A stretch of DNA of 64,000 bases from Bacteroidaceae bacterium (GTDB lineage Bacteria > Bacteroidota > Bacteroidia > Bacteroidales > Bacteroidaceae), in NCBI GenBank assembly GCA_017617315.1, contig JAFZWM010000008.1, positions 27,613 to 91,612 of the forward strand. The letters are read 5' to 3'. A model generated the notes under the pieces. It had not been told where the DNA came from. It saw nothing but the letters and a program-made list of their open reading frames with translations, and made no database searches. Positions within the stretch are counted from its first letter, which is position 1; each line of letters opens with the position of its first letter. A program made the translations under genes and the position numbers. Shown one piece after another: positions 61,719-64,000 of this stretch.

Positions 61719-63497
61719 ATGCAATATCTCATAAAGAAACTGAAAATAAGTAAGTTAGCTTGCCTATGCGCGGTTTTCGTGGTGCTGATGCTTTCGGCCT
61801 GCGATTTCCGGAGAATGACCGAACAGTTGGATTCCATCAGTAAGATTTCCGACACCAATGCCGATTTGGCATATTCTCTCCTCAAAAAATACGAGCCTGA
61901 AGTGCCAAACTGGGGAAAAGGAGACAGAATGCACTACGAGCTTATAAAGATGAAGATTGCAAACAAGCAGGATGTGGTTTTCACCTCCGATTCGCTGATA
62001 AAAGAGATTGTAGATTATTACAAAGACCACGGTTCGGCAAACGAGCAGATGCTTGCATACTATCTGCTTGGCAGGGTATATTATCATATGGGTGAGGCGC
62101 CACAGGCATTGCAGGCTTATTACGATGCTTTGGCAAAGGCCGATACTACAAGTACCGACTGCGATATTTGGGGCGTAGGCGTTATTTACGGTCAGATGGC
62201 AGGGATATTTCATAAGCAAAATCTTCCGAACGATGAAATTTGGGCGTTAAACAAATACCGTGATTATACAAAACTTGTAAGAGACTCTGTCGATTATGCC
62301 TTAGCCAAGAGTTTTCTTATTTCACCGTATTATCTGCTTGGAAAGAAAGATACTGTTTTGCAGATAATACAATCGTCGTGCGATGAACTCCGGAAACTTG
62401 GCGATAGTGCTTCTGCTGTTTCGAACCATCCTATAGCCATATATATTTATACTGAGCGCAAACAGTTGGATAAGGCAGCACAATATATTAGAAGTTTTGA
62501 AACGGAGTCTGGGGTGTTTGATGCCGAGGGAAACATGACAATAAAAGGAAGTGAACAGTATTATGCAACAAAAGGATTTTACGAACTTGCTGCAAATAAT
62601 ACGGATTCGGCAGAGTATTATTTCAGAAAGGTTCTGAAATACGGCTATAGTTATGAAGGCTATAGAGGATTGATGATGCTTTACAGACATAAGAAAAATG
62701 CTGATTCTATAGCATATTATTCTTTTTTGTTTGAAGATGCTCTGGATTCTTTGCGCAATAAGATGCAGACTGATGCAATTCATCGTATGGCATCGCTCTA
62801 TCATTATTCGCGAAATCAGAAGATTGCCGAACAAGAATCGCAGAAAGCCCACAATGCACAATTTGTCATATTTATTCTGCTTTCCGCTTTTGTGCTTGGT
62901 ACTTTAGCAGCATTGCAGTTGTATTATTCTTACAAAAGAAAGAAGCAGAACGAGATTGACAAACTCGGCTATGCTCTGTCTTCGGCTAAACGTGAATATC
63001 AGAATATTCAGGATGAGTTGCAAAAACTAAAGAACAGCAATGTTGAAAGACTGATAGAGGAGAAAGAACGAAAGGGAAAGGAACTGAAGCTGACAATCGA
63101 AAGCATTGCCAGCGAGGGCAAAATGTCGGCTGCCACAAACGGGCTCGAAGAGTTTGCTAAAAGTGAAATTGTGGGCGAGTTCGTGGCTAAAAAGAATTTC
63201 TGCGCTGGCAGTAAGAAGCCGACAAAGGCAGAGTGGAAGGCTCTCGAAACACAGTTCCGTAAAGATATGCCTATGGCCTATAATATGCTTGCCAACGAAA
63301 AGAAACTGTCGCCTCTCGAACTGCATGTGTGCATGTTGCTTATCCTCGATTTTGAGGATGGTATAATTGCCTGCATCACCGAATCATTGCCGCAGACTGT
63401 TTCTAATGCAAAGGCAAGGGCAAACAAGAAAATCTTTAACGAGAGCGGTGCGCAAACCCTAAAATACAGGCTTATGCAACTTATCGGCGCATTTTGA
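61719..63497 (+). CDS. TPR membrane regulator with degenerate LuxR-like C-terminus
   Basis: 592 residues. N-terminal lipoprotein-like segment (LACLCAVFVVLMLSAC), periplasmic TPR region (about 40-380, e.g. NEQMLAYYLLGRVYYHMGEA, PQALQAYYDALAKADTT), one TM helix (FVIFILLSAFVLGTLAALQL, about 387-406), a cytoplasmic coiled coil (KREYQNIQDELQKLKNSNVE), and a C-terminal part LSPLELHVCMLLILDFEDGI..TVSNAKARANKKIF resembling LuxR-type HTH spacing. This architecture is frequent in Bacteroidales and presumed to be a one-component signal regulator. A tiny secreted peptide gene lies downstream. Confidence 0.75.
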   Translation: MQYLIKKLKISKLACLCAVFVVLMLSACDFRRMTEQLDSISKISDTNADLAYSLLKKYEPEVPNWGKGDRMHYELIKMKIANKQDVVFTSDSLIKEIVDYYKDHGSANEQMLAYYLLGRVYYHMGEAPQALQAYYDALAKADTTSTDCDIWGVGVIYGQMAGIFHKQNLPNDEIWALNKYRDYTKLVRDSVDYALAKSFLISPYYLLGKKDTVLQIIQSSCDELRKLGDSASAVSNHPIAIYIYTERKQLDKAAQYIRSFETESGVFDAEGNMTIKGSEQYYATKGFYELAANNTDSAEYYFRKVLKYGYSYEGYRGLMMLYRHKKNADSIAYYSFLFEDALDSLRNKMQTDAIHRMASLYHYSRNQKIAEQESQKAHNAQFVIFILLSAFVLGTLAALQLYYSYKRKKQNEIDKLGYALSSAKREYQNIQDELQKLKNSNVERLIEEKERKGKELKLTIESIASEGKMSAATNGLEEFAKSEIVGEFVAKKNFCAGSKKPTKAEWKALETQFRKDMPMAYNMLANEKKLSPLELHVCMLLILDFEDGIIACITESLPQTVSNAKARANKKIFNESGAQTLKYRLMQLIGAF

Positions 63498-63735
63498 AAA
63501 AGTTAGTAAATAAACCGTTGTAATAACTTGAAATATAAGAAGTTAGGTGTGGTTTTATGCGGATTTTGATTTACTTTGATTTAAAATTTGTATAACTGAT
63601 TGAAAATCAGGGGAGGTAACGCGGAATTATCATCATTTTGATTTACTTTGATTTAAAATTCGACCTCCCAAAATTGCCTGCCTTTGCAAAACTATCCATA
63701 ATTTTGCGGCGTAAACAAAAACTGGTAAACAACTG
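63498..63735 (+). repeat. 26-bp direct repeats and promoter region
   Basis: An exact 26-bp direct repeat, ATTTTGATTTACTTTGATTT..., occurs at 63563-63588 and 63635-63660 (72-bp offset). GGGAGGT (63611-63617) and ACCTCCC (63663-63669) bracket the second copy. A TAATTTTG -7 box follows at 63699-63706. Together these look like a regulated promoter for the small peptide gene. Confidence 0.6.
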
Positions 63736-63876
63736 ATGAAAAGATTAAAATTCTTACTTTTAATGTTAATATTCATTGGCAATGCTTATGCCGATGATGT
63801 GGAGTTTTATGACACAAAAGACGAAACGGAAAATGGAGGTGGACCTTATGACCCTTTATCCCAAAACGGTCATTAG
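63736..63876 (+). CDS. Small secreted peptide, 46 residues
   Basis: ATG 63736 to TAG 63874. MKRLKFLLLMLIFIGNAYA is a clean signal peptide with an AYA cleavage site, leaving about 27 residues: DDVEFYDTKDETENGGGPYD then PLSQNGH. The mature part is acidic, Gly/Pro-rich and cysteine-free. It has its own -7 box (TAATTTTG, 63699-63706), 29 bases upstream. Small exported peptides next to TPR regulators are known in Bacteroidales, but I recognise no family; a signalling or modified peptide is conceivable. Too short for most gene callers. Confidence 0.6.
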   Translation: MKRLKFLLLMLIFIGNAYADDVEFYDTKDETENGGGPYDPLSQNGH

Positions 63877-64000
63877 AAAAAATAAGTAGCAAAATGTAAG
63901 TTGGTTTAATTATTCAGAGTCAATCATTAGCACTTTTTGCTTATATTTTATAGGCTCTGGATACTTATCTGAACATTATGTAAGGCAAAATTTCTAATGA
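63877..64000. other. Window end, nothing recognised
   Basis: AT-rich DNA with no convincing ORF, hairpin or promoter within the part visible here. Confidence 0.4.

Overview
The window looks like a chromosomal segment of a gut-type Bacteroidales bacterium (Bacteroides/Prevotella/Muribaculaceae breadth; I cannot fix the genus). The evidence is a TonB-dependent receptor paired with a surface-type lipoprotein, BACON-like and BspA-like (LRR_5) proteins, many MKK..C lipoproteins, an EF-G paralogue with a degenerate G domain, scarce Shine-Dalgarno sequences, and repeated promoters of the Bacteroidetes type (-33 TTTG or TTG, about 19-21 bp, -7 TAnnTTTG). Promoters below are judged against that consensus.

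Layout. 1-3.1 kb: end of cysS, a small membrane protein, two unknown lipoproteins and an outer-membrane barrel. 3.5-10.8 kb: housekeeping genes (TPR protein, recQ, AraC-type regulator overlapping a dipeptidyl peptidase III gene, AlkD-like protein, purA). 10.8-15.9 kb: an accessory island with three tandem orphan RHS tip cassettes, each an RHS core fragment with a different C-terminal domain, each followed by a putative exported immunity protein and separated by a recurring spacer that carries a terminator and, before two of the tips, a promoter. 16-19.7 kb: EF-G2-like fusA2 and hisS. 19.8-36.5 kb (almost all minus strand): an AAA ATPase, then a likely metal/siderophore island: ZinT-like lipoprotein, an operon of RND exporter, LolA-like protein, DUF1302-like barrel, two ABC half-transporters, ZIP transporter and methyltransferase, a TetR regulator, a beta-propeller lipoprotein and a TonB receptor. 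Three promoters here share one unusual architecture (palindrome next to the -33 box plus a second upstream box). 36.6-38.6 kb: groES-groEL with a sigma-54-like promoter. 38.7-46.6 kb: lipoproteins, LRR protein, barstar-like protein, ABC exporter, NAD kinase. 46.7-54.1 kb: DJ-1 family protein, recG, HAD phosphatase, and a LicD / phosphoethanolamine-transferase-like / glycosyltransferase operon. 54.3-61.6 kb: an L-arabinose operon (mutarotase, Na+ symporter, araD, araA, kinase) interrupted by a four-helix-bundle gene framed by inverted repeats. 61.7-64 kb: a TPR membrane regulator and a 46-residue secreted peptide.

Two dispersed noncoding families run through the intergenic DNA: degenerate tandem arrays with a strict 11-bp period (six loci), and TTGAAAGTTGAAAATTGAAA-type sequences that form inverted repeats around two of those arrays and around the four-helix-bundle gene. 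No rRNA, tRNA, CRISPR array or recognisable transposase was seen.
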